From: Chamaesiphon minutus PCC 6605
Lineage (GTDB): Bacteria > Cyanobacteriota > Cyanobacteriia > Cyanobacteriales > Chamaesiphonaceae
Assembly: GCF_000317145.1 (NCBI RefSeq)
Contig: NC_019697.1
Location: 4,848,886 to 4,912,885, forward strand
Reading direction: 5' to 3'
Length of the DNA: 64,000 bases
The first letter of the stretch is position 1; each line of letters opens with the position of its first letter. Position numbers and translations under genes: made by a program. Under the pieces are notes generated by a model. It searched no databases. It had not been told where the DNA came from and worked only from the letters and a program-made list of their open reading frames with translations. Shown in pieces: positions 8,832 through 17,040 of the stretch.

Positions 8832-10649
8832 ATGCTCGGTAAGTATTCGCATTTAGGGATTTTCGGGAGCATCGCCGTCACCACGATCGTGGTAGTACCA
8901 TTAGTTAGGGCGCAAGTTGCTACCCCCAAGCTCTATATCTCCTTCCCGCCCGCCAATTATCAAACCGCATCCGATCGGATCTTCTTGATCGGCAGCGCGC
9001 CTAGCGAAGGCAAGGTATCGGTAAATAATAAACTCGTTCCGCGCTCCCAAAAGGGGCACTTTGCTTCAGTCTTCAATCTTAAAGTCGGAAAAAATACCTT
9101 CGAGGTCGATTATAAAGGACAAACCAAAACAATCGTCGTGACTCGTGCTGGTGCCGAGAAAACTCCGCCGCCAAAAGACAATTTTGCACCCAATTCCTTA
9201 GAGCCGCAAGGCGATATGGCGCGGATGCCTGGAGAATTAGTCTGCTTTGGGGCAAATGCACCGACAAAAGCAAAAGTGCAGGTAAATGTTGCCGGACAAG
9301 ATATCCCCTTAAAAGAACAAATTAATAGTGTCGAGCTACCCGATAATAAGGCTGCGCTAATCGATCGCAATCAACCGCAAGCGATGTATGGTGCGGGACA
9401 GTATTTGGGTTGTGCGATCGCTGCTGCTGCGGCAGATTTGGGCAATCCTACTTACAAATTAGAAGTAGGAAATCCCCCGACGACAGTCTCTCAATCCGCA
9501 CCAGGTAAAATTCAGATTCTCTCACCAACTGATTTAGATATTGCCGAAGTTACAGTCGAGAATGGGATCGCACGCACGGGTCCGGGTTCGGATTTTAGTC
9601 GGCTGACGCCGCTCCCCAAGGGCACTCAGGCATCCATTACCGCTCGTCAGACGGGGAATAATAATGGCAAGCAAACGAACTGGGTCCGACTCGATTACGG
9701 TGGCTGGATTCTGGCAGAGCAAGTACGAATAACTAGCGGCGTTACGGTTCCGCCTAAAACGATCGTCAAGAGCTTAACCAGCAAAGAGCGCGACGGAGCT
9801 ACCGATGTCACGATTCCGCTGCAAGTGCCAGTGCCAATTACCTTAGAGCAAGGGACGAATACACTGACGTTAACGCTCTACAACACCACCGCCCAAACCG
9901 ATATCATCCGCTTTAACGATAACCCAACCGTTTCGCGCCTGGATTGGAAGCAACTCAGCCCTGGAGTCGTGCAATATGTCTTTAACCTCAAATCTAGACA
10001 ACAGTGGGGTTACAAGCTCAGATATCAAGGTAGCAACCTCGTGTTATCTCTGCGACACCCACCCAAACTCGACAAGAGTAACCCGCTCAAACCCCTTGCA
10101 GGCACTAAAATTCTTTTAGATCCCGGTCATGGCGGTAAGGACCCTGGCGCAGTCGGGCCGAATGGCTATACCGAAAAAGAGGCCAATTTATATGCGTCCA
10201 AACTATTGGCAAACGAACTAGCCATGCGCGGTGCGGCAGTATATCTCTCGCGAGAATCCGATAAATTTATCGAACTGAGCGATCGTCAGGCAATCATCGA
10301 TAATCTCGAACCGACTATCGCGCTATCGGTACATCATAACTCGCTCCCCGATGGCGGCAACCCAGACACCAAAGGCTTCTCTACATTCTGGTACCACGCT
10401 CAAGCCCAAAGCCTCGCCATGTATCTCCATAACTATGTAGTCAAAGATACGGGGCGTCCTTCCTATGGGGTATTTTGGGATAATCTCGCGCTAGCGCGTC
10501 CGGTATCTTCGCCATCGGTGCTACTAGAGTGGGGCTTTATGAGCAATCCTAGCGAGTTTGAATTGATTGCTACTCCTGAAGAACAACAAAAAATGGCCAA
10601 GTCGATCGCCGATGGCGTCACGCAGTGGATGCTCGCGGCTACCAAGTAA
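8832..10649 (+). CDS. N-acetylmuramoyl-L-alanine amidase (Amidase_3) with SH3-like domain
   Basis: This exported enzyme should cleave the amide bond between N-acetylmuramic acid and L-alanine in peptidoglycan, for cell separation or septal wall remodelling. The 605-residue protein has an N-terminal hydrophobic signal segment (GSIAVTTIVVVPLVRAQVA) and a long beta-rich middle. A bacterial SH3-like region lies near residues 238-300 (GIARTGPGSDFSRL...WVRLDYGGWILAEQV). The C-terminal Amidase_3 domain spans about residues 428-603. Zinc ligands are visible as His in LLDPGHGGKDPG (about 433), Glu in YTEKEANL (about 450) and His in SVHHNS; the catalytic Glu is in LLEWGFMSNPSE. It is AmiC-like in type, but wider than E. 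coli AmiC. Confidence 0.92.
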   Translation: MLGKYSHLGIFGSIAVTTIVVVPLVRAQVATPKLYISFPPANYQTASDRIFLIGSAPSEGKVSVNNKLVPRSQKGHFASVFNLKVGKNTFEVDYKGQTKTIVVTRAGAEKTPPPKDNFAPNSLEPQGDMARMPGELVCFGANAPTKAKVQVNVAGQDIPLKEQINSVELPDNKAALIDRNQPQAMYGAGQYLGCAIAAAAADLGNPTYKLEVGNPPTTVSQSAPGKIQILSPTDLDIAEVTVENGIARTGPGSDFSRLTPLPKGTQASITARQTGNNNGKQTNWVRLDYGGWILAEQVRITSGVTVPPKTIVKSLTSKERDGATDVTIPLQVPVPITLEQGTNTLTLTLYNTTAQTDIIRFNDNPTVSRLDWKQLSPGVVQYVFNLKSRQQWGYKLRYQGSNLVLSLRHPPKLDKSNPLKPLAGTKILLDPGHGGKDPGAVGPNGYTEKEANLYASKLLANELAMRGAAVYLSRESDKFIELSDRQAIIDNLEPTIALSVHHNSLPDGGNPDTKGFSTFWYHAQAQSLAMYLHNYVVKDTGRPSYGVFWDNLALARPVSSPSVLLEWGFMSNPSEFELIATPEEQQKMAKSIADGVTQWMLAATK

Positions 10650-11012
10650 CGTGAGTTGTGGATCGAGGATGGACGCTCGATAATTCATAGCTTCGTTTTT
10701 ACACCATCCTCTGATGAATTTGCGGATGGAATCGCGCTGATGTGTGTATTGAGTGAAACACATGCATCAAGGTTTCTCCGCGTATTTTCACTTCGATCGT
10801 TAAAAGACCTGTTTGCTAACTGACATTTTTCGGATCGATCGAGCTGGCAAATCCTCCCGCCTAAAACCAAAAGCCTCAAACCTCAAACCTAGTTTGTATA
10901 TTTCCCGTAACAACGATCGACAGTCGATCGCCTGGATATGCTACTTTGCTAAATAGTCGCCAACGACTGCTTTTACAAATATTTTTAATTGAACCTCATT
11001 CACCTTGCGGAT
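10650..11012. other. intergenic region upstream of hemF
   Basis: No gene is supported. Weak heptamer-like units (CCTAAAACC, CCTCAAA) lie at 10859-10892. I see no clear terminator or riboswitch-like fold. Confidence 0.5.
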
Positions 11013-12044
11013 ATGACAGCTTTCTCTACTGACAATAAGATAACCAATGATGCTTTTCTGCCTCCTACCAATGCCAAAAGTCGGATCGTGCAGTTTATGC
11101 GGGACTTTCAAGATAGTGTCTGTCAGGGCTTAGAAGCGGTCGATGGCGGTGGTACATTTCAAGAAGAAAGCTGGGATCGTCCCGAAGGTGGTGGCGGTCG
11201 CTCGCGGGTGATGAAAGAAGGTAATGTTTTCGAGCAAGGTGGGGTAAATTTTTCGGAAGTTTGGGGCGACCATTTACCACCTTCAATTTTAAGTCAACGT
11301 CCCGATGCGGCTGGACATCGCTGGTTTGCGACGGGTACCTCAATGGTACTGCATCCACGCAATCCTTATATTCCGACAGTCCATCTCAATTATCGTTACT
11401 TTGAAGCTGGCCCCGTGTGGTGGTTTGGGGGTGGTTTGGATCTAACGCCTTACTATCCGTTTGCTGAGGATGCCAGTCACCTGCACAATACGCTCAAAGC
11501 CGCCTGCGACAAGCACAGCTCCGATTTATACCCGACTTTTAAATTATGGTGCGACGAGTACTTTTATCTGAAGCATCGGAATGAAACTCGCGGCGTGGGT
11601 GGGATTTTCTTCGACTATCAAGATGGGCAAGGAGCATTGTATCGCGGCCCCGACCCCCAAGGCCCTGCGGCGCAACATAGCGACTCGATCGGGATTCCCG
11701 CACCGCGTACTTGGGAAGAGTTATTTGCAATTTCTCAAGACTGCGCGAATAGCTTTTTACCAGCATACCTGCCAATCGTCGAACGCCGCCGGAACACTGA
11801 ATATGGCGATCGCCAGCGGAATTTTCAGTTATATCGGCGCGGACGCTATGTAGAATTTAATCTCGTCTACGATCGCGGTACGATCTTTGGATTGCAAACC
11901 AATGGACGTACAGAATCGATTCTGATGTCTCTACCACCCCTCGTCCGTTGGGAATACGGCTACCAACCCGAACCAAATTCCCCCGAAGCCGAACTCTACG
12001 AAACCTTTCTCAAGCCTCAAGACTGGGCAAATTGGAAAGGATAA
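11013..12044 (+). CDS. hemF: oxygen-dependent coproporphyrinogen III oxidase
   Basis: HemF oxidatively decarboxylates coproporphyrinogen III to protoporphyrinogen IX using oxygen, in heme and chlorophyll biosynthesis. From ATG 11013 the protein has 343 residues, normal for the family. An in-frame TTG 8 codons upstream is less likely. Hallmarks are [72 protein letters not shown] and the C-terminal [33 protein letters not shown]. The gene stands alone on the plus strand. Confidence 0.97.
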   Translation: MTAFSTDNKITNDAFLPPTNAKSRIVQFMRDFQDSVCQGLEAVDGGGTFQEESWDRPEGGGGRSRVMKEGNVFEQGGVNFSEVWGDHLPPSILSQRPDAAGHRWFATGTSMVLHPRNPYIPTVHLNYRYFEAGPVWWFGGGLDLTPYYPFAEDASHLHNTLKAACDKHSSDLYPTFKLWCDEYFYLKHRNETRGVGGIFFDYQDGQGALYRGPDPQGPAAQHSDSIGIPAPRTWEELFAISQDCANSFLPAYLPIVERRRNTEYGDRQRNFQLYRRGRYVEFNLVYDRGTIFGLQTNGRTESILMSLPPLVRWEYGYQPEPNSPEAELYETFLKPQDWANWKG

Positions 12045-12118
12045 GAGATCTTCTAGAATTTTAGATAATATTCTGAAATCTAGCGGGTGGGCACTGCCCA
12101 CCCCACATTTTTAATTAC

Positions 12119-12168
12119 TAAAACCTAAAGCCTAAAGCTTAAAGCCTAGCCCCTAAAGCCTAACCCCT
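12119..12168. repeat. short CCTAAAG heptamer cluster
   Basis: About six degenerate copies of the CCTAAAG or CCCCTAAAG unit lie between the convergent hemF and DEP-domain genes. They belong to the same family as the array at 3364-3519. Confidence 0.8.
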
Positions 12169-12171
12169 AAC

Positions 12172-12726
12172 CTACTTGTCCATGCAAAATTGATAAAAAA
12201 GATCGGCATCTAAAAAAGGTTGTCGATCGGATAAGTTTTTGACCCAATTGTCATCAATCAATCTTTGTCCGAGCATGACTGCCTGTTGCCGATCGAGCGA
12301 GAGTCTGGCTGACATCCAGTCTACCGCTTCGCGACCGATAAAACATCGCAGATAGGGAAGTCTAAAACTTTGGGCGCGATTTTCGATCGTCACACCTTGT
12401 GGCGATCGCATTTCGTTAACTAGTTGAGAAAGATTTAAATATTTAACAATATCCCAAGCATCTTTGACGATTTTAAGTACGTAGCGATCTTCATACCAAA
12501 TTGTCGCAACATCGCCATCTTCTACTAATAGACAAGCTACGGCTGGTTCTGGATCGAGATAGCTGCGACGCATTTCGGCGATCGCTAACTGACGTTGGTG
12601 GACGGGATAAATATTACCGCGCACGAATAGATTTCCCTGATAGCTGACCCCGCTGACAATTTCTGATGTAGTGCCAAACTGACGGACGAGTTGACAATAA
12701 CTGACGTCCTGTGACTTGAGTAACAT
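12172..12726 (-). CDS. DEP-domain protein
   Basis: This 184-residue cytoplasmic protein has a C-terminal DEP-like domain from about residue 107: MRSPQGV...YLRCFIGREAVDWMSARL, then RQQAVMLGQRLIDDNWVKNLSD and FLDADLFYQFCMD. DEP domains usually tether signalling proteins to membranes or partner proteins. The N-terminal hundred residues (SGVSYQGNLFVRGNIYPV, VACLLVEDGDVATIWYEDRYVLKI) look beta-rich and are not recognised. No catalytic domain is present, so an adaptor role is likely. It starts at ATG 12726 with a long non-coding region upstream. Confidence 0.7.
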   Translation of the reverse strand: MLLKSQDVSYCQLVRQFGTTSEIVSGVSYQGNLFVRGNIYPVHQRQLAIAEMRRSYLDPEPAVACLLVEDGDVATIWYEDRYVLKIVKDAWDIVKYLNLSQLVNEMRSPQGVTIENRAQSFRLPYLRCFIGREAVDWMSARLSLDRQQAVMLGQRLIDDNWVKNLSDRQPFLDADLFYQFCMDK

Positions 12727-13170
12727 GCCACTTGATTGCCCAATGGGACTAAATTAAATTTATATATAACAGTCGATGCACGAGTAGCATTCACAGCGAA
12801 GGATTCGCTGCTACTGTGACATATCAATTAATATACCCATCTAGAATAGAGATATTAACTTGTCAACCATTTTGAATTGGGGTTTGCGGCTCTAGCACGC
12901 TTTTGTTTCCCGATGGTTTAGAGAGATAGCGACGCGTCAATACAAGATAAGACAAGGAATTGAAGATTGCGGAAGTCTTGTTATATATCGAAAAAAGATC
13001 TCGACCGAATCTCGATCGAGATCTTTTTATTAAATTTTACTACTATTCAAAAACAAGAGTTTAAAATTAGCTGAGTACGTAAAAAGGTAGATTATAGCTC
13101 TCTATCTTACTGCGATCTGCCAATACAGCGATGACTTGAATTAGTGAGTAAATACCAACCCGATCGACCT
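12727..13170. other. intergenic region, possible sRNA locus, left of the IS
   Basis: No protein gene is supported. The stretch 12840-12990 has no ORF but ends at a strong plus-strand terminator-like hairpin (12992-13028). A small hairpin AGCGAA-GGA-TTCGCT lies near 12797-12811. The right end was the target of the ISAs1 element. Confidence 0.5.
12992..13028. terminator. strong bidirectional terminator-like hairpin with no obvious gene
   Basis: A perfect 13-bp stem (AAAAAGATCTCGA paired with TCGAGATCTTTTT) encloses an 11-nt loop. The T-run on the plus strand and the A-run on the left arm allow termination in either direction. The nearest plus-strand gene ends at 12044 and is followed by a minus-strand gene, so a plus-strand transcript ending here would be an unannotated RNA. 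Alternatively it ended the minus-strand M23 peptidase transcript before the IS inserted. Confidence 0.7.
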
Positions 13171-13180
13171 ATAAATTGGC
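13171..13180. repeat. left copy of 10-bp target-site duplication
   Basis: ATAAATTGGC immediately precedes the left terminal repeat of the IS and is repeated exactly at 14553-14562 after the right terminal repeat. Confidence 0.95.
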
Positions 13181-14552
13181 CACGGCTAGCGCACCTCAAA
13201 CCCTATTGACAAAGGGATTGCTGCTGAGGGCTTCTATTTGAGAAAGATCTGAGCTAGGGTAGGTACGAGCGTCCATCTAGCGATTACAGTGAAAGTAATG
13301 CCGACACAAGTAGAAAAGAAGAAGCAAAAAACTGAAACAGTCGGAGCGACGAATTTAGACAGCCAAGAAATTACAAAGAAGTTTGGGCAATACTTTCAAG
13401 ATATTAAAGATCCCAGAACCCAGAGGACGAGAGTACATCTACTCAAAGACATTATCACCATTGCCATCTTGGCAGTAATCGCAGGAGCAAAAGGATGGGA
13501 GGATATGGAAGAGTATGGTGTGAATAAGCAAGAGTGGTTAAGTACATTTCTAGAGCTACCAGGCGGAATCCCCAGCGCCGACACATTTAGAAGAGTATTT
13601 GAAAAAATCAATCCCAAAGAATTAGAGCAATGCTTTCGGCTGTGGGTGCAATCACTAATTGAGCAACTAGGAGTGGAAGTAGTCGCCATTGATGGTAAAA
13701 CCAACAGAGGTTCATACGACAGGGCATCTGGGGTCAAAGCGTTGCACATGGTGAGTGCATGGGCGAGTGAGCATCGATTGGTCTTGGGACAAACAAAAGT
13801 CAGTGCTAAATCTAATGAAATCACAGCGATTCCCGCATTATTAGAATTGCTAGACATTCAAGGCTGTATCATCACTATCGATGCAATGGGCACGCAGAAA
13901 TCGATGGCGACGAAGATTACTGGAGCAAATGCCGATTATGTGTTAAGCCTTAAGGATAATCATCCAACACTACACCAACAAGTCAAAAGCTGGTTTGAGA
14001 CAGCACAATCACAGGGGTTTAAAGGCGTAGATGTCAGTATTAGTCAGCGGGTGGAGAAAGGACATCATCGGATTGAAAACCGGAAAGTTTACACTGTCCC
14101 TGTTTCACAACTACCATTGCTGTATCAACAAGACCAGTGGAGTGGACTGCAAACAGTTGTGATGGTTGTACGCAAGTCTCAGTATTGGAACAAGACCACT
14201 CATGAAGTCCAATTTTACCTAACCAGTCTTCTCAGCGATGCCAACCGGATTGGTAGTGCGATTCGCCAGCACTGGGGGATTGAGAATTCTGTCCATTGGA
14301 CATTAGATGTCACCTTTGATGAGGACAAATCTCGCATTCGTTCTCTCCACGGTCCGCAGAATTTTGCCGTGTTACGTCGCCTTGCACTTAATGCCTTAGA
14401 ACGTGAGACATCTTTTCGGCGTAGTATTCGTCAAAAGTCCCGGCGAACCGCGATGAATGACCGCTATATGCTTGCTGTCTTATCTGCGGCTGTTCCCACT
14501 TCCCATCCAAGCACATCCGCTTGTCAATAGGTTTTGAGATGCGCTAACCGTG
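13181..14552 (+). mobile_element. complete ISAs1-family insertion sequence (1372 bp)
   Basis: The element is bounded by imperfect 32-bp inverted repeats at 13181-13212 and 14521-14552 (29 of 32 positions match; ends CACGG(C/T)TAGCGCA). A perfect 10-bp direct repeat flanks it. It holds one intact transposase gene on the plus strand whose stop codon lies inside the right inverted repeat. A long target duplication of this size fits the ISAs1 family. Intact ORF, ends and duplication suggest recent, possibly active, transposition. It sits between the DEP gene and the M23 peptidase gene and interrupts no visible ORF. Confidence 0.95.
13289..14530 (+). CDS. ISAs1-family DDE transposase
   Basis: The 413-residue protein matches the ISAs1 or H-repeat transposase type. 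The N-terminal domain reads FGQYFQDIKDPRTQRTRVHLLKDIITIAILAVIAG, followed by PGGIPSADTFRRVFEKI. The catalytic DDE core begins with VVAIDGKTNRGSYD, has a second Asp in CIITIDAMGTQKSMA, and the Glu region RQHWGIENSVHWTLDVTFDEDKSRIR near the C-terminus. The length is normal for an intact protein, with no frameshift. It starts at GTG 13289; ATG 13298 is possible. The upstream 76 bp inside the element should hold its promoter. Confidence 0.95.
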   Translation: MKVMPTQVEKKKQKTETVGATNLDSQEITKKFGQYFQDIKDPRTQRTRVHLLKDIITIAILAVIAGAKGWEDMEEYGVNKQEWLSTFLELPGGIPSADTFRRVFEKINPKELEQCFRLWVQSLIEQLGVEVVAIDGKTNRGSYDRASGVKALHMVSAWASEHRLVLGQTKVSAKSNEITAIPALLELLDIQGCIITIDAMGTQKSMATKITGANADYVLSLKDNHPTLHQQVKSWFETAQSQGFKGVDVSISQRVEKGHHRIENRKVYTVPVSQLPLLYQQDQWSGLQTVVMVVRKSQYWNKTTHEVQFYLTSLLSDANRIGSAIRQHWGIENSVHWTLDVTFDEDKSRIRSLHGPQNFAVLRRLALNALERETSFRRSIRQKSRRTAMNDRYMLAVLSAAVPTSHPSTSACQ

Positions 14553-14562
14553 ATAAATTGGC
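14553..14562. repeat. right copy of 10-bp target-site duplication
   Basis: ATAAATTGGC directly follows the right inverted repeat and is identical to 13171-13180. Confidence 0.95.
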
Positions 14563-14635
14563 ACGAAAAGTATACTGATGAGATTGGATCGCTATAACGA
14601 TCTTCTATGAGTAGCTAAGCTCAATAATCGATCGG

Positions 14636-16120
14636 TTAGTTGACTACTCGATCGAACTCGCGCTGAGCGAATGGCATCGATCTACGGAGATTATCCAATG
14701 CGTACTTAATATCTTCACCCGGATCTACTGCCACCCAACCATCTGTTGTCGAAACTCTAGCTTCAAAGTGCAAGTGTGGGCCAGTTGAGTTACCAGTGCT
14801 GCCAACACGACCGATGACGGTGCCTTGTTCGATTCTTTGTCCTGGTTGGACAAAAACTTCCGAAAGGTGGCCGTAAAGAGTCTGCTGAATGCCATTGTGT
14901 TGAATGACAACTGTTTTACCATAGCCGCCGAGCCAACCAGCAGAGACAATTACTCCCGATCCTGAAGCCACTACTGGCGTGCCCATTGGAGCACCGATGT
15001 CTACACCCGAATGGAAGCGACGACTCCCGGTTATGGGATGCGTGCGCCAACCAAAGCCCGAAGTAGTTGGAGCTGGACTGGTGAGTGGATAGATAAATTC
15101 TCCGCCAGCCAGATTCGATCGATCTTCGGTGAAAGTTGTAGTTGCTGCCTGGGCATTAGATCCAGCAGGACGAACGCTGGGGATTGCCGATACTGCTGGT
15201 ACCACTTTAGTGCCAGTTAATTTGGGGAGTTGCGCTACAGGCAGAACTTCGATCCGTTGGTTGCGCGATGTGGGTACAGAAATAGCTGAGGAGTTGCTAC
15301 TAGCAGCGTTCGATCTACCGCTGGTGACAGGCGGAGTCATCGGCTTGACGACTGTCGAGTAACGCTCCGCCGCAATCGTGCGTGGATTTTGAGTATAAGA
15401 ATTAGCTTTTGATGCGCTGGCGGATGTAGAGTTGAGTGTAGGTAGCGCAGTGACTTCTGGAACTGTCTGATAACCCTGAGCAGACTGTGGGGAAATCGCT
15501 GGAGACTGGTTACTGACGATCGGTACGGAGCGAGCCATCGGCCACTGTGAAGGTTTGAGCAGCGGTTGGATCTGACTGCTGGTACTGGCAACTCTTTCTC
15601 TGGTGAGATTGGGAATCTTGTTGCTCAAGGGAGCTGGAACGGGAATCTCGATGGACGCGGTAGTGGCTGCTTGGGCTAATGCCGAACCATTGACGCCAAC
15701 GGTGTAGTTATCTGCGGTGAGTAGATCGGTGTGCTTGGGACGGACGATCGTGCCAGTGGGGGAGATTGCTGCCGAACTAGGGGCGACAGCCACAGGGACT
15801 TCCCGATTTGGCAGTTGTGCTGGAGAGATCGGCTCTACTGAAGGCTTAGGAGCTGTCGGTAGGTCAGGGCCAAATATCTCTCGCTCTGCGGATTTTGGCG
15901 TGCCTGGGGCACTCGCTCTCGATGCTTGGATGAATGCTTGTGCTTCTGTTTGTGATGTAGATATTGGTTTTAGATCCGCCCAAACGATGCCAGTGCTACC
16001 GATAAAGCTGAGGCTGCCGAGCCAAGCCACAATCTTTAACAGTAGAGGATTTCGGAAGAAGATACTCAACCGAGGCTGTTTGCGTGAGTGATGCGATATT
16101 TTTTCTGCCTTGCTGGTCAT
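14636..16120 (-). CDS. M23 family metallopeptidase (LytM-type peptidoglycan endopeptidase)
   Basis: The 494-residue protein has a basic N-terminus, one membrane-spanning segment at about residues 27-48 (LLLKIVAWLGSLSFIGSTGIVW) and a long low-complexity Ser, Pro, Thr and Ala rich linker to about residue 340. The C-terminal M23 domain shows GFGWRTHPITGSRRFHSGVDIGAPMGTPV, which supplies the HxxxD zinc ligands. Further on are GHLSEVFVQPGQRIEQGTVIGRVGSTGNSTGPHLHFEAR, with the HxH motif. It should cut peptide cross-links in the periplasm or regulate amidases as an EnvC or NlpD-like factor. The ligands are intact, so enzymatic activity is expected. Confidence 0.92.
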   Translation of the reverse strand: MTSKAEKISHHSRKQPRLSIFFRNPLLLKIVAWLGSLSFIGSTGIVWADLKPISTSQTEAQAFIQASRASAPGTPKSAEREIFGPDLPTAPKPSVEPISPAQLPNREVPVAVAPSSAAISPTGTIVRPKHTDLLTADNYTVGVNGSALAQAATTASIEIPVPAPLSNKIPNLTRERVASTSSQIQPLLKPSQWPMARSVPIVSNQSPAISPQSAQGYQTVPEVTALPTLNSTSASASKANSYTQNPRTIAAERYSTVVKPMTPPVTSGRSNAASSNSSAISVPTSRNQRIEVLPVAQLPKLTGTKVVPAVSAIPSVRPAGSNAQAATTTFTEDRSNLAGGEFIYPLTSPAPTTSGFGWRTHPITGSRRFHSGVDIGAPMGTPVVASGSGVIVSAGWLGGYGKTVVIQHNGIQQTLYGHLSEVFVQPGQRIEQGTVIGRVGSTGNSTGPHLHFEARVSTTDGWVAVDPGEDIKYALDNLRRSMPFAQREFDRVVN

Positions 16121-16211
16121 AATTAATTTTTAATTCAACGCAGTCTTTGTTCAGAACTATTCATCCGCTTCAGCATCGCAAAATAGTTAAGTTTGCAGAT
16201 GTCCAAAGTTA

Positions 16212-16997
16212 CTAACCCTCGTAGCCCAAGGTAAAGGTACCAGGCGCAAAATAAGTTTCAATTACCTCTGTGGTATTTGCAAAACCGATTCGTAACTCTC
16301 CTTGTGGTGAGATTCCCAAAACGGTTCCTAACTTACCATTGACAATCGTCGAGCGTCCACGGGCATGAAGTAGTTCCAGATAGTCCAACAGTAAACTGTC
16401 GATCGTTGCTGGAGTGCAACGTTTGTACCCGCTTATAATTCCCCTAATAGTACAGCTTGTTAACATCTCGATCGAGAAATTTCGGTAATTTGGCCGATCG
16501 TCATTGTAGGTTACTAAATTTATAGCGTTCGATCCCACTGGGTTGGCATAATTAATTCCTACACCCACAATTGCTTGGTAGATTTTACCTTGTGATACCT
16601 TTGTCTGCGTTAAAATTCCTCCCAATTTTCGATCGGCTAACATCAGATCGTTAGGCCATTTGATAGAGACAGGTATATCCTTTAGTCTTAATTGATGCGC
16701 GATCCCCCAGACAATTCCAAGCGTTAATTGATGCACGTTTGTAGCTGGTAGATCTGGAGAAATTGCTAGGGATAGATACAATCCACCTAGCTCGGAGTCC
16801 CATTTTTTTCCTTGTTGTCCGCGTCCGGCTGTTTGGGTTTTGGCAATGACGATCGTGCCCGATTGCGCATTATCTCGATCGATTAGTTGCGACAACTTAT
16901 CATTAGTTGAGGTGAGATTCTCAAAGATATGGAGATTGAACTCTAAATCTAAAGAGCGATCTTCGGCTAATATATCTAGTATTTTTTGACGATCCAT
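16212..16997 (-). CDS. birA: biotin--[acetyl-CoA-carboxylase] ligase
   Basis: BirA activates biotin with ATP and attaches it to the biotin carboxyl carrier protein of acetyl-CoA carboxylase. The 261-residue protein has the biotinylation core: LTSTNDKLSQL, then AKTQTAGRGQQGKKWDSELGGLYLSLAI with the GRGRxG-like biotinyl-AMP loop, then PVSIKWPNDLMLADRKLGGILTQT and VGVGINYANP. The C-terminal repressor-like SH3 domain follows (LGTVLGISPQGELRIGF). There is no N-terminal DNA-binding domain, so it is a monofunctional ligase. The start codon abuts a heptamer array and no Shine-Dalgarno sequence is visible. It is downstream of the DndD-like gene, probably co-transcribed. Confidence 0.95.
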   Translation of the reverse strand: MDRQKILDILAEDRSLDLEFNLHIFENLTSTNDKLSQLIDRDNAQSGTIVIAKTQTAGRGQQGKKWDSELGGLYLSLAISPDLPATNVHQLTLGIVWGIAHQLRLKDIPVSIKWPNDLMLADRKLGGILTQTKVSQGKIYQAIVGVGINYANPVGSNAINLVTYNDDRPNYRNFSIEMLTSCTIRGIISGYKRCTPATIDSLLLDYLELLHARGRSTIVNGKLGTVLGISPQGELRIGFANTTEVIETYFAPGTFTLGYEG

Positions 16998-17030
16998 TGA
17001 TAGTTGATAGTTGATAGTTGATAGTTGATA
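16998..17030. repeat. heptamer array TTGATAG x 4.9 in the birA leader
   Basis: Four full TTGATAG units and one partial unit touch the birA ATG, so on the minus strand the messenger leader reads as repeated CTATCAA. The same unit occurs at 38697-38724. Confidence 0.9.
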
Positions 17031-17040
17031 TGTACCTTAT

